From JACPLA01 sp964602055 (GTDB lineage Bacteria; Bacteroidota; Ignavibacteria; UBA10030): a stretch of 35,812 bases of DNA. Position 1 is the first letter of the stretch. The number at the start of each line of letters is the position of its first letter. The DNA is taken from NCBI GenBank assembly GCA_964602055.1, contig CAZRPU010000016.1, positions 1-35,812 of the forward strand, written 5' to 3'. The notes beneath the pieces are model-generated. The model saw only the letters and a program-made list of their open reading frames with translations, made no database searches and was not told where the DNA came from. Both the position numbers and the translations under genes were made by a program. Shown piece after piece: positions 13,439-22,397 of the stretch.

Positions 13439-15508
13439 ATGAATCAGGAGTGGAACAACGAGAATTCTTCCGACGAGCGCCGGGACGGCGGCAACAGGAA
13501 TCGTCCTCCGGCCCCTCGCCCGCCCCAGCGGAAAGGGCCAAAGCCGAATCGGGACGATGAATTCAATTGGAACAAAGTGGGGAGGGTCATCGCCAGCTGG
13601 CTGGGGATTCTCCTGGCGGTCTTTCTCATCATGTACGCCTTCAAGAGCAATGAAGAGACGGAATATGAGATCAGTTATACGATGTACCAGCAATTGATGG
13701 CAGATAACCGGTTTACTGAAGCGGTCATCAAGAAAGCCAATCTGAACGACTTTGATTTTCACGGAAAGCTCCGTGAACCGATGGATATCACGACCGCCGG
13801 CGGAAAGACTGCCCGCGGCGCGACGCGTGTTGTTCTGACCCTGCCCTACATCGACGAGAATACGATCAAGGGTTGGAATGAAAAGGGACTGAGGTTCAAC
13901 ATCGTCAAAGAGGACAGCACGTGGATCAGCGCGCTGGTCAGTTTCCTTCCCTGGATTCTCCTGATCGGGATCTGGCTGGTGATTTTCCGCCGCATGCAAA
14001 TGGGCGCCGGCGGAACGAAGGGACTGTTTTCTTTTGGCAAAAGCCGCGCCAAGCTCCTGACCGAAGGGGGAAACCGGATAACCTTTCACGATGTAGCGGG
14101 TGCTGATGAAGCAAAAGTCGAGCTCCAGGAAATCATAGAATTCCTGAGGGATCCAGGGAAATTTCAGCGGTTAGGGGGGAAAATACCAAGAGGCGTCCTC
14201 CTCCTCGGGCCTCCCGGAACCGGTAAGACCCTTCTAGCGAGGGCCGTTGCGGGTGAAGCAGGAGTGCCGTTCTTTTCGATTAGCGGCGCAGATTTCGTGG
14301 AAATGTTCGTTGGCGTGGGCGCAAGCCGCGTTCGGGACCTCTTCGAGCAGGGAAAGAAGAATGCTCCGTGCATCATTTTTATAGATGAGATCGATGCTGT
14401 CGGCCGCCAGAGAGGCGCCGGGCTCGGAGGCGGTCACGATGAGCGCGAACAAACGTTGAATCAATTGCTTGTCGAAATGGACGGGTTTGAGCAGAACAGC
14501 GGAGTGATCATCATCGCCGCGACCAACCGTCCCGATGTTCTGGATCCGGCACTTCTTCGCCCGGGGCGTTTCGACCGGCAGGTGGTCGTTGATCGTCCCG
14601 ACGTCAAGGGACGGGAGGGCATTTTCCGCGTTCACACCAAGAATATCCCTCTTTCGGAAGACGTCAAGCTGGATGTCCTTGCAAAAGGGACACCGGGGCT
14701 TTCCGGCGCCGATATTGCCAACCTCGTCAATGAAGCCGCACTTCTCGCCGCGCGCAAGAACAGCAAAGCGGTGATGATGAAAGATTTCGAAGAGGCCAAA
14801 GACAAAGTCATGATGGGCATGGAGCGGAAGAGCCTCATTATCTCCGATCGGGAAAAGAAAGTCACCGCCTATCATGAGGCCGGTCATGTTCTTGTGGCAA
14901 AGTTTCTTCCCGAAGCGGATCCCGTCCACAAAGTCACGATTATCCCCCGAGGGAGGGCTCTCGGTGTGACGACGTATTTGCCGATCGACGAAAAGCACAC
15001 GTACTCGAAGGATTATCTCGAATCGATGATTACCTATGCGCTGGGCGGACGTGCAGCGGAGAAACTCGTTTTCAACCAGATCACCACTGGTGCGGGAAAC
15101 GACATCGAGCGGGCGACCGAAATCGCGCGGAAAATGGTCTGTGAATGGGGAATGAGTGAAAAACTCGGGCCCCTGGCCTATGGGGCCAAGGAAGAGGAGT
15201 TGTTTCTCGGCCGGGAGATTACACGATCGCGTAATTTCAGCGAGGACACCGCCATTGCCATCGACTTCGAAGTCAAAAAGATCGTATCGTTTTCGATGAA
15301 GCGGGCGGAGAAAATTCTCCGCGAGAACGTTTCGACCCTGCACCGTTTGTCGAATGCCTTGTTAGAACGGGAGATCCTCGATTCAGAGGAGATTGACAAG
15401 ATTCTCAAAGGCGAAAAACTCCCGCCTCTTGACAAGAGAAACAACGGTGAACTTGAGGCCTCACCGGCCGCTTCCACGACGGCAGCCAAATCGAAGAAAG
15501 GGTCATGA
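13439..15508 (+). CDS. ftsH: ATP-dependent zinc metalloprotease FtsH
   Basis: Membrane-anchored AAA+ protease that degrades misfolded membrane proteins and selected regulators. The 689-residue protein has a charged Pro/Arg-rich N-terminus, transmembrane segment 1 at about 48-67, a periplasmic domain, transmembrane segment 2 near 162-182, Walker A GPPGTGKT near 257, Walker B IIFIDEIDAVGRQR, the arginine-finger region RPGRFDRQ, and zinc site HEAGH near 479. The C-terminal tail is Lys- and Ala-rich. ATG 13439 has an AGGAGAC ribosome binding site. Its stop overlaps the next start as ATGA. Confidence 0.98.
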   Translation: MNQEWNNENSSDERRDGGNRNRPPAPRPPQRKGPKPNRDDEFNWNKVGRVIASWLGILLAVFLIMYAFKSNEETEYEISYTMYQQLMADNRFTEAVIKKANLNDFDFHGKLREPMDITTAGGKTARGATRVVLTLPYIDENTIKGWNEKGLRFNIVKEDSTWISALVSFLPWILLIGIWLVIFRRMQMGAGGTKGLFSFGKSRAKLLTEGGNRITFHDVAGADEAKVELQEIIEFLRDPGKFQRLGGKIPRGVLLLGPPGTGKTLLARAVAGEAGVPFFSISGADFVEMFVGVGASRVRDLFEQGKKNAPCIIFIDEIDAVGRQRGAGLGGGHDEREQTLNQLLVEMDGFEQNSGVIIIAATNRPDVLDPALLRPGRFDRQVVVDRPDVKGREGIFRVHTKNIPLSEDVKLDVLAKGTPGLSGADIANLVNEAALLAARKNSKAVMMKDFEEAKDKVMMGMERKSLIISDREKKVTAYHEAGHVLVAKFLPEADPVHKVTIIPRGRALGVTTYLPIDEKHTYSKDYLESMITYALGGRAAEKLVFNQITTGAGNDIERATEIARKMVCEWGMSEKLGPLAYGAKEEELFLGREITRSRNFSEDTAIAIDFEVKKIVSFSMKRAEKILRENVSTLHRLSNALLEREILDSEEIDKILKGEKLPPLDKRNNGELEASPAASTTAAKSKKGS

Positions 15509-16218
15509 CGCAGGAGCCGTTCGGCGCGAAGGGTGTACCGCAACCGGACGCAATGGCTTCTGAAGAACTGCATCACAAGGCGACGATCGACTACAAATCG
15601 GAGATTGTCCGCAAGGGCATCCACCTCTGTTCTCTTGCGATTCCCGTCATCTATTTCTTTGTTTCCCAGCGTGTTGCTCTCATGCTGCTTCTTCCCGTTT
15701 TTTCGGCGTTTCTGATCACCGACGTTGCCCGGCATTATATCAGACCCCTTGGCGATTGGTACAGGAGGTGGTTTGGATGGCTTTTGCGGCAGCATGAGCA
15801 GGATGATTCGAACAGGCGGCTGAACGGCGCGACAAACATCCTTCTTTCTGCGGTCATCTGCGTTGCACTCTTCCCGAAAGTTATTACCGTCAACGCGTTT
15901 GCCATCCTTATTATTTCCGACACGACTTCCGCTCTTATCGGGAGGCGATTCGGGAAACGTCCGTTTTTCCGTAAGAGCCTCGAAGGGACGCTTGCGTTTT
16001 TTCTTTCAGCTCTCATCGTCGTTCTTGTGACGCCCAAGCTCGAGGGTTCCCTGAGGGAGTATGTCCTGTGGATCGCGGGCGCCGGAGTGGGAGCAGTGAC
16101 CGAAGCGGCTGTAACCAACATCGACGACAACATTACGGTACCTCTGGCCATAGGCATCGCCCTCTGGGGATTGTATGCCCTTTTTCTGCCGGGGGTTGAT
16201 CTGCATTCCATGATGTAA
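15505..16218 (+). CDS. VTE5/SEC59-like polyprenol or lipid kinase family membrane protein
   Basis: A 237-residue integral membrane protein with about seven hydrophobic segments. It fits the family of phytol kinase (VTE5), dolichol kinase (SEC59) and CTP-dependent diacylglycerol kinase: EIVRKGIHLCSLAIPVIY near 30-48, LNGATNILLSAVI, and the signature ISDTTSALIGRRFGKRPF followed by KSLEGTLAFF and a late NIDDNITVPLA. Expected activity is CTP-dependent phosphorylation of an isoprenoid alcohol or diacylglycerol at the inner membrane; the substrate cannot be read from sequence. It is often labelled phosphatidate cytidylyltransferase, but the canonical CdsA is elsewhere in this window (30051-31001). 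ATG 15505 overlaps the ftsH stop. Confidence 0.85.
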   Translation: MTQEPFGAKGVPQPDAMASEELHHKATIDYKSEIVRKGIHLCSLAIPVIYFFVSQRVALMLLLPVFSAFLITDVARHYIRPLGDWYRRWFGWLLRQHEQDDSNRRLNGATNILLSAVICVALFPKVITVNAFAILIISDTTSALIGRRFGKRPFFRKSLEGTLAFFLSALIVVLVTPKLEGSLREYVLWIAGAGVGAVTEAAVTNIDDNITVPLAIGIALWGLYALFLPGVDLHSMM

Positions 16219-16230
16219 TCAGGAGATTTC

Positions 16231-17313
16231 ATGAATTGGGCATTGAAAGTCCTTCCGGTGGCAATGATGCTTCTCACCGTGGCCTCCTGCGGGGACATTA
16301 AGATCGCTGCAACAGGTCACGATGATGAGATTCTCTTTTTCGCCGACGACTCGACCTGGGCTGCGATCGAAGAAACGGTTCTCAGAGCCTTTCAGGACAC
16401 GGTGCATACTCCTCAACCCGAACCGTGGCATGTTGTCCGAAGGATCCCCTTCAGCGAGTTCTCCCGTTATGAGACTCATATGAACAGAATCGTGGCGGCT
16501 CCGCTGAACGGAACGGGTCCCGTTGCCGATTTCGTACGGCAGTCGCTTGAACCCTCCGTGCGGCGCCTTGTAGCGGACGGGAAAGAATTTGTCTTCAACA
16601 AATATGACTCAAAGGCGCGGGGACAACTCCTCATGTTCCTTACCGGAACGACGGCGGCTTCCCTCAAATCTGCCATCAAGACCAAATCCAACGACCTCTT
16701 GTATTATTTCAAGAGTATGTCTTTGAAGCGCGAACGTTCGAGCCTTGCCGCAGAGCGCTATTACCAGAAAAAGGAGATTGAGAGATCGCTTCTCGACCGC
16801 TATGGATGGACGATGACGGTCCAGCACGATTACTTCGTTGCCATCGACTCAAGCGCGGGGAAGTTCTTTTGGGTTCGGAGAGCAACGCCAGCCGACATGG
16901 AACGGTGGATCTTCGCATCGTGGATTGACAATGCCGACCCCGGTATGTTGACTGACAGGTACGCCGTACGGTTGAGGGATTCTCTCACTGCTCAGTATCT
17001 CCGCACCGTTGGAGATGACGCAAACGTCGAGATCGCCCCTTACAACCTGGAGATTCAGAACATCAACTTTCTTGGGAGGTTTGCCTACGAGATGCGGGGG
17101 AACTGGAGGTTTAGCGACAAGAGCGGGGGCGGACCATTCGTCAATTATACATTCTATGACGAGCCCACCAGGAGGATCTATATCCTCGACGGATCCATCT
17201 TTGCCCCGCGGGTGGAAAAGAAGAAACTCATACTGCAGGTTGATGCAATCCTTCACTCCTTCCGGACAGCCCGAGAGCTGACGGAGGATGATCGCAGCGA
17301 GCTTGGCTACTAG
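16231..17313 (+). CDS. DUF4837-family lipoprotein
   Basis: A 360-residue lipoprotein with signal MNWALKVLPVAMMLLTVASC (Cys20) and a domain that matches DUF4837, a Bacteroidota-restricted family of unknown function. Recognisable parts are the region after GHDDEILFFADD, the paired WTMTVQHDYFVA, and the C-terminal MRGNWRF ... GGPFVNYTFYDE ... RIYILDGSIFAPRVEKK. ATG 16231 has an AGGAGA ribosome binding site and is 12 bases after the lipid-kinase-like gene, so it is the last gene of the tilS operon. Its stop overlaps the end of the convergent histidine kinase gene by 4 bases, leaving no room for an intergenic terminator. Confidence 0.85.
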   Translation: MNWALKVLPVAMMLLTVASCGDIKIAATGHDDEILFFADDSTWAAIEETVLRAFQDTVHTPQPEPWHVVRRIPFSEFSRYETHMNRIVAAPLNGTGPVADFVRQSLEPSVRRLVADGKEFVFNKYDSKARGQLLMFLTGTTAASLKSAIKTKSNDLLYYFKSMSLKRERSSLAAERYYQKKEIERSLLDRYGWTMTVQHDYFVAIDSSAGKFFWVRRATPADMERWIFASWIDNADPGMLTDRYAVRLRDSLTAQYLRTVGDDANVEIAPYNLEIQNINFLGRFAYEMRGNWRFSDKSGGGPFVNYTFYDEPTRRIYILDGSIFAPRVEKKKLILQVDAILHSFRTARELTEDDRSELGY

Positions 17314-19280
17314 CTCTTTGCTCCCTTGAACCGAACATCGGCAAGGAGAGCCCCCGCATCTGACTGGGAAAGGGGCTTAGCAAACACACGCCATGCTCCG
17401 GCACTTTCAAGGTCGCCCCGATGGCCTTCGGAATCTTCCCCAGTAACAATGGCCACCGGTATTTCCCCCAGGAGGGGATCATTCCTCAAAGCCCGGATGA
17501 ACTCAAGACCATTCATCACAGGCATGGCATAGTCGCAGAGGACCATTGCAGGTCTGACCATTCTGGTGATCTCCATTGCTTCCTTTCCATTCGAAGCGAA
17601 ACGCAGCGAAATATCCGGCATTACTTTCCTTAGAATCCTCTCATTAAAGGCTCGGTCTCCCTCCCTGTCGTCCACCACAAGGATGTATTCTTCCGAAGGT
17701 GTTCCTTCTTTCTTGATCCCTGCTTTCGGCAACGTGACAAGAAACGTGGTCCCCTTGCCAAGCTCGGAGCGAACGTCGAGCGTGCCTCCCATTCTTGTTA
17801 CGATTTCCTTGCACAGGGGCAATCCGAATCCTGTACCTTGTTCACCCGAGAGGCCGGGCCGGGTGTATCTCTCTTCCATCTTAAAGAGCTTGGAGAAGTC
17901 TTCAGGGGGAATTCCAATACCGGTGTCGGTCACAGCAATCGTCACTCCGCTTTCGGTTTCCCGTGCCACATGAATCGTCACCGATCCCCCCGGAGGCGTG
18001 AACTTCATGGCGTTACTCACGAGATTGCTGAACAACTGAACTGTCTGGCGTTCATCGCCAGCGATAAGCAACCCTGGCTTGAGAGTCGAGGAAAGGGAGA
18101 TGTCCTTCCCATGAGTAAGGCCTTGCAGCGAATTCAGCACGTTTTGTGCAACAACATCGATGCGGATATCCCGGATGTCGAGCTTGATCCTGCCGGTTTC
18201 CAAACGAGACCAATCCAGGAGATCATTGACAAGTGCAAGTTGTTCCGTCGCCGCCTCACGAATGTAGCTGATGTACTTCTGTTTTTCCTCCTCCTGCAAA
18301 GTTGCGCTGTCTTCGGAGAGAATTTCGCAAAATCCCAAAATGCTCCCAAACGGTGAGCGCAGGTCATGTGAAAGGACCGAAAAGATCCTGTCTTTTTGTG
18401 CGTTAGACTCTACCAACATTTCCCGCGATTTGGACAACTGTCCGACGTACCGTTCGATTCTCGCTTCCATTTCCTTGCGCTCCGTAATGTCCTCAAGAAT
18501 CCCTTCGTACATCACAACTTCACCGGAAGCGTCCCGAAGAGCGCGGGCATGTTCCAGGACTGTCATCACAGAACCGTCTTTCTTTCTGAGTTGGAGTTCA
18601 GAATTGGTGCAATAGCCCTTCGACTTCAGTCCTTCCGTTGCGCGGGATCTGTCAGCCGGATCTGCGTAAAGTGTTTCCACAGGAATTTCAGAAATGTCTT
18701 CGAATGAAGCGAAACCAAAAAGATTGAGAAAGGAGCGGTTCGCGGCAATGATCCGCCCATCAACTGAGCTTTGAAACATCGGTTGAACCGCATGGTCAAA
18801 CAGTTCATGATACTTTCGCTCACTCTCATGGAGCTTTCGCTGGCCGGCCTTCCGAACGCTGACATCCCTGAGGATCGTGAGCAGATATCGTTCCCCCGAG
18901 GGAGATTCAACAAAAACTCCGGACACTTCGAGGTCAACGAGTTTGCCGGACCACAGTTTTAGTCTTCTCTCTACGAGAGCCGCAAGGGAATCCGCCCTAA
19001 ATCGTTTCACGTAAGCAGTGAGAAGACGATCTATATGCGCATCCCCCCACACAACCGTAAACGGGAATCCTTTCAGCTCACTTTTGTCCTTCCCTACGAT
19101 GGCGCAAAATGCGTCGTTCACCGCAACGAGGATCCCCCGTCGGTCTGTTAATGCCATGCCATCTTTTGAGTTATCCCAAACCGCATGGGCAACGTTGGCG
19201 AGAAGTGAATCGGACAAAACGGAAACCGACTCCTGGTCAGAAAAGGGGGGGATTTGCGAAAACAAGGCTTGCTGTTGCAT
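17310..19280 (-). CDS. Soluble hybrid histidine kinase (PAS-PAS-HisKA-HATPase-REC)
   Basis: A 656-residue two-component sensor without membrane segments. Domains in order: PAS 1 at about 30-140, PAS 2 with PAC at about 150-270 (EGILEDITERKEMEARIERY), a short coiled linker, HisKA with H305 in VLSHDLRSPFGS, the ATPase with the N box LFSNLVSNAMKF (about 415-428), G1 TDTGIGIPPEDF and G2 GTGFGLPLC, and a C-terminal receiver with acid pocket VVDD near 536 and phospho-acceptor D583 in LCDYAMPVMNG. It lacks a DNA-binding output and no response regulator is nearby, so it is an orphan. ATG 19280 is chosen because GGAGG lies 5 bases before it; in-frame starts at 19292 and 19331 are less likely. Confidence 0.95.
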   Translation of the reverse strand: MQQQALFSQIPPFSDQESVSVLSDSLLANVAHAVWDNSKDGMALTDRRGILVAVNDAFCAIVGKDKSELKGFPFTVVWGDAHIDRLLTAYVKRFRADSLAALVERRLKLWSGKLVDLEVSGVFVESPSGERYLLTILRDVSVRKAGQRKLHESERKYHELFDHAVQPMFQSSVDGRIIAANRSFLNLFGFASFEDISEIPVETLYADPADRSRATEGLKSKGYCTNSELQLRKKDGSVMTVLEHARALRDASGEVVMYEGILEDITERKEMEARIERYVGQLSKSREMLVESNAQKDRIFSVLSHDLRSPFGSILGFCEILSEDSATLQEEEKQKYISYIREAATEQLALVNDLLDWSRLETGRIKLDIRDIRIDVVAQNVLNSLQGLTHGKDISLSSTLKPGLLIAGDERQTVQLFSNLVSNAMKFTPPGGSVTIHVARETESGVTIAVTDTGIGIPPEDFSKLFKMEERYTRPGLSGEQGTGFGLPLCKEIVTRMGGTLDVRSELGKGTTFLVTLPKAGIKKEGTPSEEYILVVDDREGDRAFNERILRKVMPDISLRFASNGKEAMEITRMVRPAMVLCDYAMPVMNGLEFIRALRNDPLLGEIPVAIVTGEDSEGHRGDLESAGAWRVFAKPLSQSDAGALLADVRFKGAKS

Positions 19281-19408
19281 TCGATCCTCCATTGAAATCT
19301 GACCGATTTGCGGCAAACCTCGTGCCTTCAAAACTTCATTTTACTGGGGAAATCCGAACGGGATTCCGCCGACACGAATGTAGTTTCTACAATCGTCCGT
19401 GGGACCAA

Positions 19409-19954
19409 TCACCATTGGACCTTGGCGGAAAAGACTTCCTTGGTGAGCTTATCAGAATACCGAATGAAGCCGTTGGTCCTGGCGAAAGCCACGAGATCGA
19501 CAAGAACCTCTACATCCCTGCGGCAGTATTCTGCAATAAGGTCGATCTTTCCTTCCTTCCACCATTGGAGGGACTGGAGGCCGTCGGCGGTTTTACCGAC
19601 GTTCAAGGTTGCCTGTGCCAGGGAATCGAGCGAGAGGCGATGGTTCAGCCTCCTTTTCAAATCCTTGAGGAGGTCGAATGAGGCCCGATAAATCGGCGCA
19701 ACGTCGCCATAATGGGAAAGCACGCGCGCGTCGAAACCATCACCGTTGAAGCTGAAGATCCTTCCAAAACCCGACAGATAGCGAATGAGATCCCCTGCTT
19801 TCGCCTCATCCCATTGGCGGAATCCATCCTCGGGAGACCAGGTGACTGCGACGGCGATGCGCATGAGGTGGATATTGTCCCAACCTCCCACTTCGCCGGC
19901 TGAGAGTTGGGTTTCGATGTCGTAGTATACTTCGGAGAATAGTTCGAGCTGCAT
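19409..19954 (-). CDS. DEDDy 3'-5' exonuclease (RNase_H_2/YprB-like)
   Basis: A 181-residue nuclease-fold protein with all exonuclease motifs: ExoI D12 and E14 (YYDIETQ), ExoII D75 (SFNGDGFD) and ExoIII Y143-x3-D147 (YCRRDVE). The tyrosine places it in the DEDDy subgroup related to the exonuclease domain of YprB and predicted 3'-5' exonucleases. It likely trims DNA or RNA ends; substrate is unknown. It starts 14 bases after the cstA stop without a clear ribosome binding site and is the last gene of the long minus-strand run. The 128 bases between it and the histidine kinase start hold short weak hairpins but no convincing terminator. Confidence 0.85.
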   Translation of the reverse strand: MQLELFSEVYYDIETQLSAGEVGGWDNIHLMRIAVAVTWSPEDGFRQWDEAKAGDLIRYLSGFGRIFSFNGDGFDARVLSHYGDVAPIYRASFDLLKDLKRRLNHRLSLDSLAQATLNVGKTADGLQSLQWWKEGKIDLIAEYCRRDVEVLVDLVAFARTNGFIRYSDKLTKEVFSAKVQW

Positions 19955-19968
19955 TCAGGGGAATGACG

Positions 19969-21822
19969 TCAGCAACAACCGTAGTCGGGGGGAACGAAAC
20001 TCTTCTCTCCGGCAAGTACCAGTTTGCCATTCACGGTGTATTCCTTCTTGACGAGAACTGCGTACCAGCGGCGAAATGCTTCGACAAGAACGACCACTGC
20101 ACAGACCATAATGACCGCAGTCAGGATGGAATTGATGTATCCCTGCACGATAGACTCCGGATTGCCGGTCATAGGCCAGAAGTTGTCGACAATGTTCAAA
20201 TAGCACGCAATGAGCGTCGTGACAGAAACGAACAACATCGGTACCAACGTCACCCAGGCATACCGCACTTTCCCGGCATTGATGATTGCGCTTGTAGCGA
20301 TGGCGAGAGCGACCCCCGCGAGAAGCTGATTCGCGGTTCCGAACATGGGCCAGATGGAACTGATCGAGCCGGTCCAGATAAAATACGCCCAGGCAAACAC
20401 CACTGCTCCCGTCGACAGCAATGATCCAGGGAGCCAATCGGTCTTTTCAAACGGTTTCCAGACTCGTCCGACATATTCCTGCACGAGGAAACGCGCGACA
20501 CGCGTACCTGTGTCGATCGTTGTCAGAATAAAAAGTGCTTCAAACATGATCGCGAAATGGTACCAGAAGGACATGAGCTTCGCCATTCCGGGAATGGCGG
20601 AAAAAATCTGGGCGAAACCAACCGCGAGCGACACAGCGCCTCCCGTGCGACCCGCAATCTTCTCTCCCACTTCGAGCGACAGCATGTCGAGATTGACCGG
20701 CGGGATGCCAAGAGCGGCAAATTTTTCCACCGGCACATTGATGGCAAAATAATCTCCCGGCCAGAGAGAACTTGCGGCAATAAGGGCTATGACACCGACG
20801 AGGCCTTCCATGAGCATGGCCCCGTAACCGATCATGCGGGCATCCGATTCCCTGTTCAGCATTTTGGGAGTCGTGCCGGAAGACACGAGAGAATGAAATC
20901 CCGAAATCGCTCCGCAGGCGATCGTAATGAAGACGAAGGGGAAAATTTTTCCCGGAATGATAGGCCCCCCGCCGTGAATGAACTCCGTCAATGCCGGCAT
21001 GTTCAACGTCGGTTGAACCACGATCACGCCGATCACCAGTGCCGCGATCGTGCCGATCTTCATGTACGAACTCAGGTAATCGCGCGGACAAAGGAGGAGC
21101 CAGACAGGCAAAACGGAAGCTATGAATCCGTACACCGCAATGGCGATGACGATGCCTTCGCGGGAGAGGGTGAAGTAAGGCTCCAGAAAGGAGCCGGGGA
21201 TATAACTTCCCAGAAACACGGAGGCAAAAACGCCGAAAACGCCGATCAAGCTTGCTTCTGCGATCCTTCCCGGACGAATCCTATACATCCACAGGCCTAC
21301 GAAGAGTGCCATGGGAATGGTCATGGCAATCGTGAAAGTTCCCCAGGAGCTTTCTGCCAACGCGTTCACCACTGCGAGGCCGAGGCCTGCGAGGGCTATG
21401 ATGACGATGATGAGGATTGCAACGGAGCCGATGATCCCTGCAAGCGGGCTGATTTCAAACCGCGCAATTTCCGCAAGGGATTTTCCCTTTCGGCGAATCG
21501 AGGCAACGAGGATGACAAAATCATGAACCGCTCCGCCCACCACCACGCCCACGAGCAGCCACAGAAATCCCGGCAGATAGCCAAACTGGGCCGCCAGTAC
21601 CGGGCCGATCAGCGGGCCGGCGCCGGAAATTGCTGCAAAGTGGTGGCCAAAAAGAACCCATTTGTTCGTCGGGTAGTAATTCTGTCCATCATTCATCGCA
21701 TGAGCGGGCGTCACCCGGGCATCATCGAGCGTCACGACTTTGGCCGCGATAAATGCGCTGTAATACCGGTAAGCAATTGCCATCACACACAGCGTTGCAA
21801 TAATCAGAGGAAGGGCATTCAT
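19969..21822 (-). CDS. cstA: Carbon starvation protein A (peptide/pyruvate transporter family)
   Basis: A 617-residue inner-membrane protein with about 15-18 hydrophobic segments. It contains the CstA signature regions TPAHAMNDGQNYYPTNKWVL, HHFAAISGAGPLIGPVLA, GAVHDFVILVASIRRKGKSL, CGAISGFHSLVSSGTTPK and a C-terminal CstA-type segment with TIDTGTRVARFLVQE. In enterobacteria CstA and its paralogue take up peptides or pyruvate during starvation; the substrate here is inferred from family only. The protein ends in DYGCC, an unusual double-cysteine tail. ATG 21822 lies 17 bases after pncA. Confidence 0.96.
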   Translation of the reverse strand: MNALPLIIATLCVMAIAYRYYSAFIAAKVVTLDDARVTPAHAMNDGQNYYPTNKWVLFGHHFAAISGAGPLIGPVLAAQFGYLPGFLWLLVGVVVGGAVHDFVILVASIRRKGKSLAEIARFEISPLAGIIGSVAILIIVIIALAGLGLAVVNALAESSWGTFTIAMTIPMALFVGLWMYRIRPGRIAEASLIGVFGVFASVFLGSYIPGSFLEPYFTLSREGIVIAIAVYGFIASVLPVWLLLCPRDYLSSYMKIGTIAALVIGVIVVQPTLNMPALTEFIHGGGPIIPGKIFPFVFITIACGAISGFHSLVSSGTTPKMLNRESDARMIGYGAMLMEGLVGVIALIAASSLWPGDYFAINVPVEKFAALGIPPVNLDMLSLEVGEKIAGRTGGAVSLAVGFAQIFSAIPGMAKLMSFWYHFAIMFEALFILTTIDTGTRVARFLVQEYVGRVWKPFEKTDWLPGSLLSTGAVVFAWAYFIWTGSISSIWPMFGTANQLLAGVALAIATSAIINAGKVRYAWVTLVPMLFVSVTTLIACYLNIVDNFWPMTGNPESIVQGYINSILTAVIMVCAVVVLVEAFRRWYAVLVKKEYTVNGKLVLAGEKSFVPPDYGCC

Positions 21823-21839
21823 TGCATCAGTTCAGAGGA

Positions 21840-22385
21840 TTAATCCTTGATCGAGGTTGAATCCACCAGGACGACTCCCTGCTGCTTCATTTCACGAAGA
21901 GCGTTTTCGCCGTCTCCCGGTTGTACGTTGACCGCAGCGACAGCATCCGTGACGACAAACGTCTTGAATCCGTACTTGACCGAATCCAGTGCAGAAGCGC
22001 GCACGCAGTAATCCGTTGCCAGCCCCACGACATACAGTTCATCCACCTGGCGTTCCTTGAGATAGCGTTCCAGGCTGAGATTCGTCGCCTCGTAAGCCGA
22101 ATAACCGTCGTCCCGATCCCCCGTTCCCTTGAGAAACACCTGTTGAATTCCCACATCATGGAGGCCGGGATGAAACTCGGCTCCCCGTGAATTGTGAACA
22201 CAATGGACCGGCCACTTCCGGAAATGAACAGTCTTGTGCGGATGCCAGTCTTTCGAGGCAACAACAAGGGGAAACCGTCCCATCAAACGATTGATCACGG
22301 GAACAACGTTATCTCCTCCCGGTACGGCCAGCGAGCCTCCGGGGCAAAAATCATTCTGCACATCAACCACCAACAGCGCTTTCAT
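21840..22385 (-). CDS. pncA: Nicotinamidase
   Basis: Cysteine hydrolase of the isochorismatase fold converting nicotinamide to nicotinate in NAD salvage. The 181-residue protein has the catalytic triad D8 (VVDVQNDF), K86 (VFLKGT) and C127 (ATDYCVRAS), and metal-site residues in SKDWHPHKTVHF. ATG 22385 has a good AGAGGAA ribosome binding site. It follows pncB by 12 bases, so the two successive salvage steps are co-expressed. Confidence 0.96.
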   Translation of the reverse strand: MKALLVVDVQNDFCPGGSLAVPGGDNVVPVINRLMGRFPLVVASKDWHPHKTVHFRKWPVHCVHNSRGAEFHPGLHDVGIQQVFLKGTGDRDDGYSAYEATNLSLERYLKERQVDELYVVGLATDYCVRASALDSVKYGFKTFVVTDAVAAVNVQPGDGENALREMKQQGVVLVDSTSIKD

Positions 22386-22397
22386 ATTCCTCTTTCC

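Noticed and set aside
14234..15343. A 369-codon minus-strand frame within ftsH.
   Set aside because: ftsH is unambiguous here; the reverse product is a shadow with no family.
15505..16218. Reading this gene as the canonical phosphatidate cytidylyltransferase.
   Set aside because: The ISDTTSALIGRRFGK-type signature fits the VTE5/SEC59 kinase family, and a complete CdsA is present at 30051-31001.
19281..19408. Short inverted repeats between the histidine kinase and exonuclease genes.
   Set aside because: Stems of 5-7 bp without a T-run and no promoter match; nothing beyond background.
20557..21843. A 428-codon open frame on the plus strand opposite cstA.
   Set aside because: It is antisense to a clear transporter gene, its product is highly charged and low in hydrophobic content without domain likeness, as expected of a shadow frame in GC-rich DNA.
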